64,000 nucleotides of DNA from Chytridium lagenaria (GCA_025449115.1 JAHLKC010000145.1:37277-101276), one strand, 5' to 3'. Positions 41,829-55,208 are shown, counted from the first letter of the stretch. The notes: a model not told the origin generated them from the letters alone. Numbers and translations are program-made.

Positions 41829-44800
41829 TCATACAGCCTTCTTCTTCTTCCTCTTTCCTGAAGCTGGTGTTGATGCCGCAGTCGACGCAGGCGTAGCCTT
41901 CAACTTAACAGGTTCTTCAGTCGACGCAGGAATGCTTTTTGCGTTGTAAAAAGCAACCTTCTCCGCCACCCCATTCAACGCATCAGCCTTCACCGCCTTA
42001 GACGCCGCATGACCATTGCCATTCACAGCCGCCTTTTTCACAGGGGTTCCATTGACAAGCTTGGGTGCCGGTGCAGATGCGGCTACTATTAAGATGAAAT
42101 TTAGAATAATGATTCCTCAAAACAAGAAAACGGATTAACTGCGAATACAAAGCAAAATTCACCTCTCTCGCTAACAGCAATTCCCTTCAATACGTCCACA
42201 AGTCCCCCTAGCTCCCCCAATTCCTCAACCTTCACTTCCTCATCCTCCCCAAAACACAACATAATCTTCTCATTTTTGACCTCCTTTTCCTCAACCTCCA
42301 TCTCCTCCCCATCCGCTCCAGCATCCCTCCAAATCAACAATGGCTTTCCAGCTTTAATTTCCTTACGTCTCGGTAACATTTCCCCAAGCACAACTCCGGC
42401 AAACACTGTTGCCTCTGGAATCAACCAAGTCGGGCCCTCCCAGAATGCCAATGTCCCTTTCTCTCTCTCCTTCCGTTCACTCGCAGCCCCTGCAACATCT
42501 CCAACAGTTCTCGGCGTAACAACAGATGCAACAGGCGTCTTCAACGCATCCGACCCGTACATCCCCGTCCAAAAGTCCTTGACTCGTTTCATCCTCCACT
42601 CCCTCACCCTCAACAGCCCCAAGCGACTTCTTGTATCGATTTTCTGTCAACTTGGCTTCGGTAGTCTTGGCGGCTTTCCTTGCCTTCTTCTCTACAGCCT
42701 TGGTCTCTGACAGTTTATTCCAATCTCCAAGTGCTTGCAAACTCATACAACTCGGTAAACACAACCGTCCGATCTGACGGTGTCGCCTTTTTAGGCGCAA
42801 CTACAGTCGGCAAAAATACCATCCCCTGCGCAATCCCCTCAACCCTATGTAATGTCCTAGGCGCAGGCGACGTCGGTCCAAACACCATAACCTCTGTCGA
42901 ATAATCATAAACCCCTTTCGCTTCTTCCTCCACCTCCATCTCATCCTCCTTTTTCTCCTCCTCAGCCACCTTGACAGTTTTAACAACACCAATCGCAAAA
43001 CACTCTGACTCAGGGTCAACCTTCAACATGCCCGGTACTCCTCCGTCAAGAGCAAACGACCACCAAAACAGTGCACGTGAGAAGATTCCATACATGTAAC
43101 CGCGTGGACGTGACAGAGGCGAGGAACGGAATCCTCGATGCCTCGTCCGTCTGATTTCTCGCCAACCCCGTAAACCCGACCGCAAGAACCGGATCATTGG
43201 CAGGCGGATGAGCAAGCGTAGCTCTCAAGATCGACGACACTGGATCCCAAAGCGTCACAACGGCTCCAGTGGCAAGAGCCATAACAGACCCATCGTGTGA
43301 GAATGCTGCATCGTGAATAGGGAAGGAGCGATGAGTACCGACGGACCTTTGTGACCAGAACGCGTCAAAGGCTTCGGGGGTGGAGGTGGTGGTTTTGGAA
43401 ATCTCGGTGAGGGTGGTTGGGAGGGCGGTTGTAGTGGCATTGTGGAGTTGCCAGGTTTTGAATTTGGCGTCGAGGGAAGTGGTGAGGAGGAGACGGGGAG
43501 CATCGTGGGAGGATGAAGAGGAAGAAACAGGAGAAAAGGACATAGAGGTGATTAAGTCGTCGTGAGGTGATGAGACTCTTGTGTTGACAATGTAGCTACA
43601 ATATTTTTGGTCAAACTTTGGTAAAAACGGATCTAAAAGAGAGATAATAAAAACGCGACATACCTCTGATGAACAGGATCAAACTGCCAAATATTTACAC
43701 TTTGATCCAACTGTCCATCGGATGACGGTGTGATATCCACCGTTGCCATCCACTCCCCATCCACCGAAAATGCAATCTTCGTCACCTCCACATCATCCCC
43801 TTCCTCATTTTCAGTCCGACTAACCCTATTTCTAGGCGAAGTCTCCAACTCCATTACATGTCTATCCTCAGGAGCATTGAAAAACTGCACCGAAGTCCCA
43901 GAAGCCGCCGCCATAACCACCAAATTCGATCGGGGATCTACCGTGACGCCAGCATTCCTATACCTCGCAGGAGATTTCCAAACACTTTGACGACCATTCA
44001 CTCCGGCTGCTTTCCGCGCTGCATTACCAACAGACACAGTTTTGATTCCGCTGACAGCTTGTCGAACGGTGAGATCAACAGCAGAGACAATCTTGATGGT
44101 ATTATCGCCAAGGGTGAGAGCGTAAAGGGATTGATCGTCGGAAAGACCGATAGCGTTCACATCGGCACCAAGGCGGGGAAGGAATTGCTTGTGCTGAGTG
44201 GCAAGTTGCCAAATAACCAAGACGGCCTCCTCACCTCCTGAGAGAAGGTAAACGCCATCAGGGCTGAAGTGGAGACCGTGTACGCGGTGGGCGTGCCAGT
44301 GGAGACGAGTGACAACAGGGTCGGGGTTGGCGGGTCTGTGAAGATTGTACCAGAGGTTGATTTCACCATTGACGTGACCAACGGCAAGGCAGTTATCTGC
44401 AGGTTGAACGGCAATGCAGCTGATCTTTTGAATGGAAGGAAAGCTAAAAAACAACAACAAAATTAAAAACGCACACTCAAAAAAGTCAAAAGACACAAAA
44501 GTTAAAGTGACTCCGGGAGCCCACAACCGTCCTCACCTAAAAGCCTCCTTATTCTCAATCTTGATAACATCAAATTTTGAAACACTCGCCACAACCACTA
44601 CGTCCGAAGTCACCTCCAGCCCCACGCAATCCCTAATCCTCAGCAACGTAGAAAGCTTTGTCGTCTCCGATTTCCCCATCCGAAGCTTCACCTGAGCCAC
44701 CTGCCCCTTTCCTCTCGACGACTTTAACTTTGTATCCTTGATTCGGAGATGCGATCTAAGGACTGCCACATAAGCTACTTGAGGATCGTCGGGTTGGAGA

Positions 44801-45327
44801 ATGAAATGGGTGATGGGTTGATGGAGATTCCATGTCTACGACGTGTCAGTTGTAAACGTAAAGGGGGAAAAACTGACCTTGATCAGGGAGCCGTCGCTGA
44901 TATCCCCAAGCTTAATGGTGCCATCCAAAGAAGCCGAAAAGAGCTACCGATACGCCGTGATTAGCCAAGTTCCCTTCTTAAAACGTCCAAAGGTGTTGAA
45001 CAACTGAAAAATCCTCACCTGAAAACGGTTCTTTGGATTTAAACGAAGCTGCGACACCAATCCCTTATGTGCGGTTCCAGGTCCACTGGAAATAGTCCTC
45101 ACAAGCTGTCCAGTGAGCACGCTAAACATCTTTATATGAGTTGCGACGGCGCTGAAGAAGTATCTAATGACGAATTCTGGTTAGACCCATTGTTTCTGAT
45201 ACAATTGCAACAAGATCCCGCGGACGAAGATGCGTCTTCCTTACTTTGAATCGGCTGTAAAAACGGTTGGGCATCTTGCTGTTGCCCCACCAGCAAGAGT
45301 GGTAATATCCTCTGAAGGTTTAAGCAT
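41829..45327 (-). CDS. WDR75: WDR75 / Utp17 (Nan1), SSU processome WD40 protein
   Basis: Reading from the ATG at 45327: CPTVFTADSK, intron, RYFFSAVATHIKMFSVLTGQ, intron, LFSASLDGTIKLGDISDGSL, then TWNLHQPITHFILQPDD and further WD repeats through 43633. The second propeller has RSVGTHRSFPIHDAAFSHDG, VVTLWDPVSSILRATLAHPP and RLHVWNLLTCTVL, the signature of WDR75. The C-terminal helical part (43000-42100) ends in a Lys-rich tail (GKRKKKKAV) at 41829. The protein belongs to the t-UTP/UTP-A complex and is needed for pre-rRNA transcription and 18S processing in the nucleolus. One WD repeat reads KLGD where KLWD is usual, a one-base difference. Several frame changes occur near 42640-42760 and 43050-43210; others are introns. 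Confidence 0.88.
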
Positions 45328-46292
45328 GACCAGGCTGGTTGACGTAATGAAAGATGACGGCGGTGGTTATGAGCAGGGCGTCGCAGCAGTAAATCAACGA
45401 TTCAGCGCAGAATGAGTATCCGTCTCCCTTGATCCTTAACGAATCTCTCTGACGCTGCGCTTTTGTTGATGTCGGAGGCGTAGACAGTCTTGCTTTTTTA
45501 GCGATGGCCTTTCTATTGTGGAAGTCCTTTTTTTTTTCTCTTGCTTTTTTTTTTTCAGAGTGACAAACATTAGTTTTATGGGTCTAGTACCGACAACTTC
45601 ACCTACTCTCCCGCACACCTTTCGCGCATATGTCGACGTGCCTCCCAAACGTGCCTTCCGGAAGCCATGACGAAGTGTGGACGGAGCGAGGACCCCGTGG
45701 GAGACATTACAATTAAAAAAATAGTATAAAAAGCCCGAATAAGGGTCAACTTCTCCCCCTTTCTTCACCTCTTCCTCCACCATCTTTTTATTAGACGAGG
45801 AAGGAAGCCCAATTTAAAAAACTTCTAGTTGCTTTCTATCATCGGTCTCAAACGAGAGTCCCGACTGCATGTAGGTCCCTTCTCTTTTGTTACAAGTCAG
45901 ACGCGTCAAAAATAGCCGTTATCGCTAACGTGAAACACACAATTCTCCGTGCAGATTGCAACAAAAAAAGCAGGAATAGAGAAGCAGTAGCAAAGCGAAT
46001 AGGAGGGTCTGTATACCGTATTCATGTCAAGCGAGCCATTGCATCATGTGGAGAAAGGAGGGTGGGGACTAGAGCAGGATATAGAAAAGGTTGATCTGGA
46101 GCGCTTGCGCGTTCTAAGACGTTAGGACGATGGAAGGAGCTTCCCCCTGCCATCGTCGCTCCTTTTCCACTTCTAACCAATTTCATTCCTCCACATCCTT
46201 CTCAGTATTGTAGACCGGAGGCGTCACAACCTCAAGAGACTCTCAAAATTCAAACCCACCGATCTTCGCCTACCTTAGATTCCTCCTCCGAC
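45328..46292. promoter_or_regulatory. Divergent promoter region between WDR75 and RRM copy B
   Basis: The two genes diverge across about 965 bases. T runs near 45525-45555 and several CT-rich stretches before 46293 resemble fungal leaders. The frame at 45436-45783 (-) shows no family and is not annotated. No specific binding site can be supported. Confidence 0.4.
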
Positions 46293-49200
46293 ATGACGGC
46301 CACACCACCATACCCACGTCCTTCGGCGCCAACCCCTCCCGCATCCGCCTCCTCTGAGGAGTCTATGCGATCACGTCTTCAAGCCCAACCCCAGGGTACC
46401 CGAATGACTTATTCAGCAGCCGCAGCCGCAAGGTCTCCCCCCTTCCCCGACTCATCGGCCTTCGTCTCACGTGGTCGTCAACCCCTTCCAGAAGATCGCA
46501 ACCTCTCTCCACGCGTTTCAGATTGCGTTGGACCATCTCGTCCATCTCGTCACCGCGCACGCGCTAAAAGCGCCGACTTCGCCCGTCGGGTCGTTGACCA
46601 ACCTCCCGCGTACTATGAGCGTTCGGTGGCAGTTGCGAGGAAGTTGTGGAGTGAGGGTAAAAAAGAGGATGAGGACAAGACGTATACGACTGTTTCTGAG
46701 GATGGGACGGATCCGTTGGGGAAGGACACGGAGGAGTCCGAGTTTGATGATGGTTGGTTTTTGTTAGACCATACATTTGATTCTTATTCTTTTGCAGAGT
46801 ATCCGGTTGAGGATGTAGAGCCTGTTGAGGCTTTTGAGGAATTAGGGCATGCGGAGGCTGATGGGGAGGAAGCTGTGGAGATGTATAATGATGGGCGTGG
46901 ATTTTGGGTGTCATCTGAGCATGGTACGTACGTTGACGCTTTCTTATCATTTTATATAAGTCAACAGCTGTTCCATCTTTAGTTCGCTTGAAAATCCACT
47001 CGCTAACCACTTTCAATAGGATATTACGTCCCGGAGACCTACCCTTACACAAACTACGAGTACGCCACCGTGGAAGCTACCACTGAGTCTGGCGAACCCA
47101 GCACTCCCGGCGTAGTCTCCCACGAAGATCATGGCTCCTTCTATGCTGAATCCGAATCCGAGGTGCAAGGGGTCGCTAGTCATGACGACGACGAAGCGTC
47201 CAGGAAGGGATTACCGCAAGCCTGTTTGTTTGTAGCCAGGTAAGCAGGGGCTGATGTTTGACGTGACTGACATGTATTAACCTTGCAGTCTTTCGTCGGC
47301 GAGAACTGATGAGCAGCTTCTGAAGTCAGTAACAGAACATTTCGCACAGTGGGGACCGCTGGCAAACGTGAAGGTTTTGAAGGACTGGATGGGGAGGCCC
47401 TATGCGTTTGTTCAATTTGAGGTTGGTTTCCCCCTTCGTTTTTACCGCTTTTATCAGTACTTCTTCCTTCATATTTTTTTTCGTCTCTAGTCTGCATATG
47501 GCTTACCGTCAATTAGAATGTTGAAGACGCCAAACGCGCCCTCGTGGAAGCCCACAACACCGTCGTAGATTCCCGTCACATCCGTGTTGAACAAGCGCGA
47601 GTCAACCGGACGCTTTTCATTGCAAAGTTTAACCGCACGCAACCGGAAGCCGTTAAGTCTCTTGCATGTCATCCACTCAAAGCTTGTAGGTTCGCGAAGT
47701 TCTTGAAAAATACGGTCCGGTGGAGGATGTGACCTTGTTAAAAAACTATCAAACGGGAAGGAGCAAGGGTTGCGGGTTTGTGAAGTATTGTTTTCGGGAG
47801 GATGCCATAAAGGCGTTTTTGGTAAGTGTATAAATAAAATTTTTTGGCGGGTTTTCTAACGCGCCTTCATAGGGGTTGAGGCAGCTTCGTTGGGTGGTGG
47901 AATGGTTTGTTTCTTTTCTCCACAACATTTCCTTTATTTAATTTCACTTCGTTCTTTCCTTTTAAACAACTTTCTTTCCAACTTCACGTAGGGCTGCAAA
48001 CCTCGACCGGGGCAATATTGAAGTTGACCTCCGTTCAATCTTTGTGGGCCAGCTCAACCAAAATTTGATTACGCAGCAGCTTCTTGAGGAAAGATTTGGA
48101 GTCTATGGAGCTGTTGAGAGTATTCAACTCGTCAACAAGTTCCCATATGGTATGGGTTTGTAATTTTAAATCTGTGTTTTATGTTTATTTTTGTAGACAC
48201 GCGACCGGCTTTTGCGTTTATCAAGTATACGGACGAGGCGTGTGCAGAACGGGCTGTCATGGAGGAGGTTAGGAGGTGATGTTTTCTTTTCATAGTGGTA
48301 ACCTTGGGTGAAGAACGCGAAGCAATGGTTGGATAGGACGATTCGCGTGCAGTACAAGGAGACAGGTCTGATAGCTTGATTTAGATGGTTTCTAATACTA
48401 TTTAGGCGATATTCGAGCTACCACTGGTCATATGCGAGCTACGGGGGGCGGAAGCGGGGCACAAGGGTTTGGAGGGCATGGTGGTGGTGGTGGGTTTGGA
48501 AGAGGGTCCGCTACGACATCCCCGTCGTCAAGTATGTCAGGGAGGACTGGTTAGCGCGCATGCATGATTTAATTGCTAAATATTTTAAAAGCTATTCCGA
48601 GTTCTGCACAAGACGTGCAGTACTATGGAAAGTCTTTTGAAGCCAATCAAGAGTACTCGCGGAGGCGTACGCGCGTCGCGGTAATTGTTTGAATGTCTTT
48701 AAATACACTCTAACAAGATTGTTTCAGTCCTACCCTGACTATCCGCCTCCGACTATGTCAATGGGATATGCCCCTCAAGGTGAGTCAATTTTAAAAGACT
48801 TGATGTGCTATTTTTAACTCCTATTCTCGCAGGGTATATTCCGTACGACCCTTATTACATGTACGCTCCTCCTCAGATGCGTCCTATGTTGGCCCAGCAA
48901 GGGCTGATGACGCAAACTTCTGAAGGTCAAATCCCACCCAGCCCTCTTCCGCAGCAACCGTCACCATTCCAAAACCCCCCAGGTCCTTCCCAAGGCTACA
49001 TATGCACTCCCCGAGGTCTTTCCCCATATGCCCCCTCATGGCAAGGCGTCCCGTCTACCTCTACCTGCACGCCCCTGTCCACCAGCCCCAACAATGGTGG
49101 ACAAAGCACACCAACTTACGATGGATACAACTCTGTCGGCGGGTTCTGCGCCGTCCCTGCGCAGAATAACGGGATGCCCATGTTGAGGTATCAACCTAAC

Positions 49201-49335
49201 TCGGGGGCTCCGCCGGCGCCTCCTCCAATGCAGAGCACAGCGGTGTATGCGACGGTGCCACCTCGACAGCCACCGCATATGATTATGAGACCTGTGAACG
49301 TGGGTGGGTTTATGCCGTTTCAGACAGGGAATTAG
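46293..49335 (+). CDS. Triple-RRM RNA-binding protein, copy B
   Basis: The ATG at 46293 opens a 230-codon acidic, disordered exon. A second exon ends QACLFVA, then an intron (about 47240-47288) precedes RRM1: SLSSARTDEQLLKSVTEHFA with GRPYAFVQFE. RRM2: VNRTLFIAKFNRTQPEA and GRSKGCGFVKYCFREDAIKA. RRM3: RSIFVGQLNQNLITQQLLEE and RPAFAFIKYTDEACAERAVM, closed by NAKQWLDRTIRVQYKE. A Gly-rich patch follows (GGHGGGGGFGRG), then a Pro/Gln/Tyr-rich tail with stop at 49333-49335. At least eight introns are present. Domain order and residues match copy A at 38148-40511, and introns sit at matching places before RRM1, before NVEDAK/NISDAK and inside RRM2. The role is probably mRNA binding; specificity is unknown. 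Confidence 0.83.
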
Positions 49336-49684
49336 GTGGGGGAACAGTCGACTGGGAGTGGGGTGGTGTTTGCATTTTGCCTCATTGTTTCTTTTTCATA
49401 GCATATTGCGAAAAAAAATCTTTGTTTATCTTTTTTTAAAAGAGCGAATATATTTTTTGGATATTTTGCTTACGCGTTCGACCTGAATGTAGAAACGTCA
49501 TGTAAATAATGTGTCGCGTCTTTTAAGGGATTCCCCAATTCCTGTTCGAAAAGGCCGGTTTCACCATTCGTGTAACAGTTCAGGAGTGGGGTTTATTCAT
49601 TTTCCTGGCTTTCTTTTTTCTTGCCCTCAAAAGTCGATATTTATCTCAAGCCGTCAAGCACACACACTAAAACACATCACAAAT
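49336..49684. other. Intergenic
   Basis: 3' flank of RRM copy B and the short promoter of the dioxygenase gene. No further gene is seen. Confidence 0.4.
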
Positions 49685-51183
49685 ATGGTCGCTGCATGGT
49701 ACTTTAAGGAGTCTGAGGAGGACCAACGTACTCTTGTAAGTTCCACCTGGTTTTGCTGGTAGTTGGGTGGGGAGGTGGGGTGCATGGAAGCAACATGGAG
49801 ATGATGGATGGATGATGGTGATTGCTGCTGTTGGGGTTTGGGCCGGTGGGGAATGCAGACTGCCACGTTCATCAGTACATCTTGGATGAATCTTATCACG
49901 TTTTTCTTTTCGTCATTCCCTGACCTGCAATTAGCACCAATACGAACCCAACCAAGAGCTCAGCCTTAAGGAGCTTGAAAAGGTACGATTTTTTTTTTTC
50001 CCCTTTGGGCTTTCGTTATTTGCACTTGTTTCATTAGAACGGCAAGCGGAGATGCGCATTTTTGCCCTTGATAGATGATCGTATTGACGTGCTGACTCTT
50101 TTCCTCGTCCATGAAAAATAAGGCCGGCGTTTTCTACTCCAGGATCGACGTTGCCCAGCCCAATTTTATGGACACAATCGAAGCTCTCTGCACGGAGCGC
50201 AACTACAAAAACAGGGACACGGTGAGTATTTTTACACCTCTCTTGTTTTTGAAGGACGTCTCTCTTTAATTTGATGTTTTGATGATGACAAATTAGGACT
50301 CATAAGCCCCACTTCGTTTTCTTGGAAATAGATTGATATCTCTCCTGATAAGCTCCCTAACTACGACGAGAAGCTCAAGATTTTCTTCACCGAGCATCTG
50401 CACGAGGTGGGTTTGCTGCTGTGGCTCATTTGTGACGGGCTATACGCTGACATCTTTAATTCCTCTCCCTATTTTCTTTTCACTATCTATTTTTAGGACG
50501 AGGAGATTCGTTTTATTCGTAAGTTAACCATATTTATTTGCGCACTCAATTTTGATTGCTTTAATGACACCTTATTTTTGTATTTCTTATCTAGTCGCTG
50601 GATCTGGTTACTTTGACGTTCGTTCCGTTGATGACCGTTGGATCCGTATCGCTGTTGAGGCTTCTGACTTGATCATCCTCCCTGCGGGTATTTACCACAG
50701 GTAAGAGCTGCTTTAGCCTGTAAGGAAGGAAAGATTTGGAAGCTAATAATAATTTTTGTGATTGATTTTGTTTATTCAGGTTTACCCTTGATACCAAGAA
50801 TTGTTAGTGATATTCTTTTCTTTGTCTTCCTCCCGTTTCCTTCTTTTCTCTGTCGGCTTTTCTTTCTTTTCTTTCTTTTTTGTTCTGTAGTTCTTGTTTG
50901 TTTTTTTCCCTTCTGATCATTGGCTAATTATATCGCCTGTTGTAACTACTTATCGCTTTTGCTCATTAGACCTTAAGGCTCTCCGTCTCTTCAAGGAGGT
51001 TCGTTGATTTTCTTTTTCTTCAAAAGTGGCGACGAGACCTTTAATTTGCGCCACAGCCTATGCAACCATGTTAACATTACACTTTAGGACCCCAAGTGGA
51101 CTCCCATCAACAGGGCCGCTGAAACCGATCGCAACTCGTTCCGTATCCAATACATCAACGAGTTTGTCTCTCTTGCTGCGTAA
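49685..51183 (+). CDS. ADI1: Acireductone dioxygenase (methionine salvage)
   Basis: Nine exons read cleanly, including 49685-49735, 49935-49982, 50123-50221, 50332-50406, 50497-50519 and 50595-50700, then short exons to the TAA at 51181-51183. The protein is about 180 residues: [30 protein letters not shown], then the metal site FTEHLHEDEEIRFI and AGSGYFDVR. The H-x-H...E...H set is complete with the His in [14 protein letters not shown]. It ends [19 protein letters not shown]. The enzyme oxidises acireductone: the Fe form gives the methionine precursor keto-acid, the Ni form gives CO. Eight introns in a 540-base coding sequence is intron-dense. No frameshift is present. Confidence 0.95.
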
Positions 51184-51686
51184 AGTCTCTCTGATTAACG
51201 GATAAATCCATCCATGCATATTTTGCAACACACTGCCATTTGTTTACATTCTCATTATCACTCCATCATACTTGGAGAAAGTCCTCTCGTTTTATACTTT
51301 CCGTTCTGTTTATGTTTTCGCGTACCTCTTTTGCTGTTCCCTTTTTTATTTGTCTATCCTCTTCACTTTCTTTAAAAAAGTAACAGAGAATGTATTTCCA
51401 CCTATTTTTGCCTTTTTGTATTCTGTGTCGAGTCTTGCAGGCGTGTTTTAATGGTGACGGTGTTTGGGCGGTTGTAGGAAAGCAGAAATAGATGCGGAAG
51501 TCCGATGATTCTGGACACAGGAAATTGAAGTTTGGAAAGGAAAGAGAATTTTCGAAACCAAAAACTTGAAAACGGTCCGGTCATTCGCACATTCTTCTCC
51601 AACAGCATACCTCTCTTAAAACCACACATTCACACACGCACAACACACAGTAGCCTTACGTTAATCCACACACCGTCACATTCACC
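51184..51686. other. Intergenic, PCNA promoter region
   Basis: ADI1 3' flank (T-rich) and the presumed PCNA promoter. A CA-rich leader (ACACACGCACAACACACAG) lies at about 51631-51650. I see no MluI-type ACGCGT motif here, which many fungi use for S-phase genes. Confidence 0.4.
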
Positions 51687-52852
51687 ATGTTGGAAGGTAT
51701 GCATTTGACGGGCGATTGGTTGCATGAGAGTTGGATGTCATAGGAAGGGGAGGAACATGGCGAGGGGGGATCTGGTCCAGGCGGTCCAAGTCGGTAGTGC
51801 TTGCAGTCACTAATATCTCCACACTCTCTCTTACATAGCTACCATTGAACAAGCCATCACCCTCAAGAAGGCCATTGACGCCGTCAAGGAGCTCGTGACT
51901 GATGCCAACTTTGACTGTCAGGAGAGCGGCATCTCTCTTCAAGCCATGGACAACTCCCACGTCGCTCTCGTCTCGCTTCTTTTGCGTTCAAGTGCTTTCC
52001 ACCCTTTCCGATGTGACCACCAGTTCTCGATTGGTATCAACCTCAACTCCCTCACCAAGATTCTCAAGTGCGCCAACAATGATGACACGGTCACCATCAG
52101 GGGTGATTCTGGACTTGATACCCTTACCCTCGTCTTTGACTCAAAGAGTGAGTGCATCCGTCTTGCACATTCGTTTCGCTGTCGATGATTTGGAGCTTAC
52201 ATTTTTATTGTAGAGGGTGACCGGACATCCGAGTATCAACTCAAGCTCATGACCATTGACAGCGAGCACCTCGGTATCCCAGACACTGAATACGACGCCA
52301 ACGTTCAAATGTCATCAGCAGAGTTCCAGCGGATTTGCCGCGACCTCAGCGTCCTCGGTGATTCCGGTAAGCTCTCTCCCTCTTATGTTCTGCCTTTCGG
52401 ACATTTCACCCAAATCAAAAGCTCATGGAAGTTTTTTTGTATTTTTTTTTGTCTAGTCACCATTGATGTGACTAAGGACGGTGTCAAGTTTAGTTCATCT
52501 GGTGATGTGGGTAACGGACAGGTGTACCTCCGTAATGAGACGTCGATTGATAGCGAAAGTGAGACTGCAACCAAGATAGCGATGACCAAGCCTGTGTCAC
52601 TTATGTTTGCACTCAAGTATCTGAACAACTTTACAAAGGCTACCCCGCTGTCTGATAAGGTTACGATCAGCATGTCTGATGAGGTGCCTGTGCTTATTGA
52701 GTATGAGGTTGGCGATGTGGGATACGTTCGGTGAGATTATATTTGGACACTATTTTACCATCGTTTCTTTCTTCTTGTATCTCTCTTCTAACTCTCTTTA
52801 TCTATCCCTTAACAGTTACTACCTCGCCCCCAAGATCACCGATGCCGAGTGA
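51687..52852 (+). CDS. PCNA: Proliferating cell nuclear antigen (DNA sliding clamp)
   Basis: Five exons (51687-51696, 51839-52147, 52214-52366, 52457-52730, 52816-52852) join in frame to about 260 residues, the normal PCNA length. Diagnostic segments are MLEATIEQAITLKKAIDAVK, CQESGISLQAMDNSHVALVS, FRCDHQFSIGINLNSLTKIL and the interdomain/C-terminal strand EVPVLIEYEVGDVGYVRYYL, ending APKITDAE. The trimeric ring tethers DNA polymerases delta and epsilon, FEN1 and ligase, and is a hub for repair. The first exon encodes only three full codons. No frameshift is seen, which makes it a useful quality control for the broken neighbours. Confidence 0.97.
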
Positions 52853-54784
52853 AAGCATCAACAAAGCCGATCTTCTGGTGTTTTACTTTTTTTTTTTAAA
52901 AATTTCCATGGGGCTTAGGGGATTTCTTTTAAGGCCACTGCGTCTTTGCCTCTTTCATACTTATCTTTTACTTACTTTGAATAAGAGGATCAAAGGGGTT
53001 TGCTCTATATTATTCTACTCGCGAATGCCATGTCTCTCATCCACCCCCCCCACCACCCTAATGTTATTCGCCAATCCCCTGCCCCCTTTATTTTTGTCCC
53101 CTCTTTTGTATATTGGAGAAGGAGTTTAGAAGTGATTGTTAGGAAATTTATTTCCACATCTCTTTTTTTTTGTCGGTGTTGGGGTTTCCTTTTTTGTTAT
53201 ACTGGCTTTGCCGATTTCTCTTTGTTGTTTTGCTTTTGGACGGGGTGAGGGTGATAAAATATAAATTGGGGGCTGCGCAGTTTAACATTAAGGACTTGGT
53301 TGTAAAAAAGTGTTTTCAGTGTATCGATGTGATGGGATATTTGATAGGGTGCGCGTAACTTGAGAGGGGCTTTGTCAAAGGAAACCAAGAAAATTCTATT
53401 ATACCGACAGTAACCTACGACTATATTGTCATGAAGTATTAGGTGTAATTAATTTGGATTTGTCAACTTCATTATTTACTTTCGGGATGAATGGTTTTAC
53501 GTTGGTTTGAATTGAGTATGTAGGAAAGTATAAAGTAAAATCCGTTTTAAGAATATCACTATGATGCGTAAAATGGATTCCAATCCTTTTGCTGAAATAT
53601 TGCAGAAATTACGGCCGCCAACCGCGTTCTGCGTTGGCGTTTGGCGTGCTTCAACATCTTACTCTTCAGAACGTGCGATCCGAGAAAGGATTGCACTGTT
53701 GTAAATATGATCATCGAACGAACAACTCGAGGGGAGATCATCCAAACGTCGCTCATGAATCGCACAAGGCTTTTCCCAACACCTTCATCAGAATCCTGAT
53801 CGTTCTGTTGGATGGTTGGGTCGATGGTAATGTGGGTGGGTGGACAGATCGAAATAGGTATCTCAGACATGAGGGGCTACGTAAGGGAAGTTTTCATGCT
53901 ACTTTAGGACATTTTAGCAACCATATAAAATATGTACAATAATGAAATAACGGGAGCGAGTTTTCGTCAATTACCACATTGTGAAAGGGCTTGATGTCTA
54001 AATATTGGCCTAATTGAGTTACTTGCAATAACTCGAGATCTCCTTTCTTCCTTACTTGGGCCTAGTTTGTCTGCTACATATAAATTACACGTTCCCTTTT
54101 CCTTTCATTAATTATTTATAAGGTTGTTGTAGTCGTCTAAATCTTTACTTGCAAAAAAAATGATCAGGGATAAAATGACGTTTTGACGAATTCGTGGCCT
54201 TTACGACAGCCTGCTGTAAATGAGCTCTGCAAGATTCAAGGCCAATCGATATAGGAAGCTGGAAATTTGATTTTCTTTTCTTTGCTGAATGAAAGAAAAG
54301 AAATATATACGCCCCGCCAAAAGAGGGAGAGACTGACGTTCCAACATATTTATTAGATACATTTTTCAGCTATATCTGTTTCGATTGTTTATCAACTGCG
54401 GGTATAGCAGTGTTTGTATACATTTTACGTTTATGGCGCCTCTTCGACTTTGCACAAAAAAGTATCATTTTTATTAGTCTTCTTTTTTTTATGAAGTTAG
54501 CAATTAGGTGCATACTAATCGCCGAGGGTTTTTATTGATGCAAGCCAACACATATTAGATTATAGAAACCATGAAAAAAGGAGAGTTTAATGTTTTCCAT
54601 CCAAAATTCTCTCTGGCAAACCGGAAGTGCTCCGACAAACAAATGCGAAATGAAGCCCATCACAATTCGCATTCACACAACTCAACTTAAGTATTATGAC
54701 TCCTGTGGCGCGTATACTATCTCCATTCCACCATAATATTCTTTTTTTTTCTCCTCAATTAAGTTCGTCAAGTTGTTGCATAAG
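52853..54784. other. Gene-poor A/T-rich region (1.9 kb)
   Basis: PCNA 3' flank followed by A/T-rich sequence with no recognisable gene. Open frames at 52731-53248 lie in T-rich DNA and include part of the PCNA last intron. The frame pair at 53559-53942 on opposite strands shows no family or splice support. Confidence 0.4.
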
Positions 54785-55208
54785 ATGTTTCATTTCCGGT
54801 TGTCCGCGGCTTCATTAAATCTGGCTCACCGATCGCCCAATTTGATACTTCGAACAAAGAGTTGGGTGAGCTGGGGAAGGGGGAGGCATAGGAAACGTAA
54901 TACATATCAAAAATTCCACGTGTATTCAAAATCGCAGACTACGCGGCAGGTGCAGCATGATGATCAGGTATATGTCTTCCCGGACCTAAAGTGTTTTTTT
55001 TAAGCCTTATTTTGTGTTTCTTATCATTTTTATTTACAATCACTTTAGAAACAAACTACCTATAAAAATTCGCAGACTACATTGCACGTGGCAGCCCGAT
55101 TATCCGATACCCTTATTATCCTTCTTGCTGGCACTCGTGGTTGTAGAGACGTACGTGGCTAAGGTTGTGCAGGATGTCGATCAAAACTTTAAAGAGGACC
55201 AGACGTGA
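54785..55208 (+). CDS. Possible small membrane protein gene (uncertain)
   Basis: The ATG at 54785 begins an Arg-containing amphipathic start (MFHFRLSAASLNLAHRS) of the kind seen in mitochondrial presequences. A donor CAG|GTATAT near 54966 and acceptor CTTTAG near 55049 define a plausible intron. The second part, 55085-55208, contains a single hydrophobic helix (PIPLLSFLLALVVVETYVA) and an acidic tail ending KEDQT. The two parts are not clearly in the same frame after splicing, so a real gene is not secure. A related string, TCGCAGACTAC, occurs in both parts (about 54932 and 55069). Confidence 0.22.

Noticed and set aside
45436..45783. 115-codon - strand frame between WDR75 and RRM copy B
   Set aside because: It lies in the divergent promoter region and has no recognisable feature beyond a Lys-rich run from a poly-T tract.
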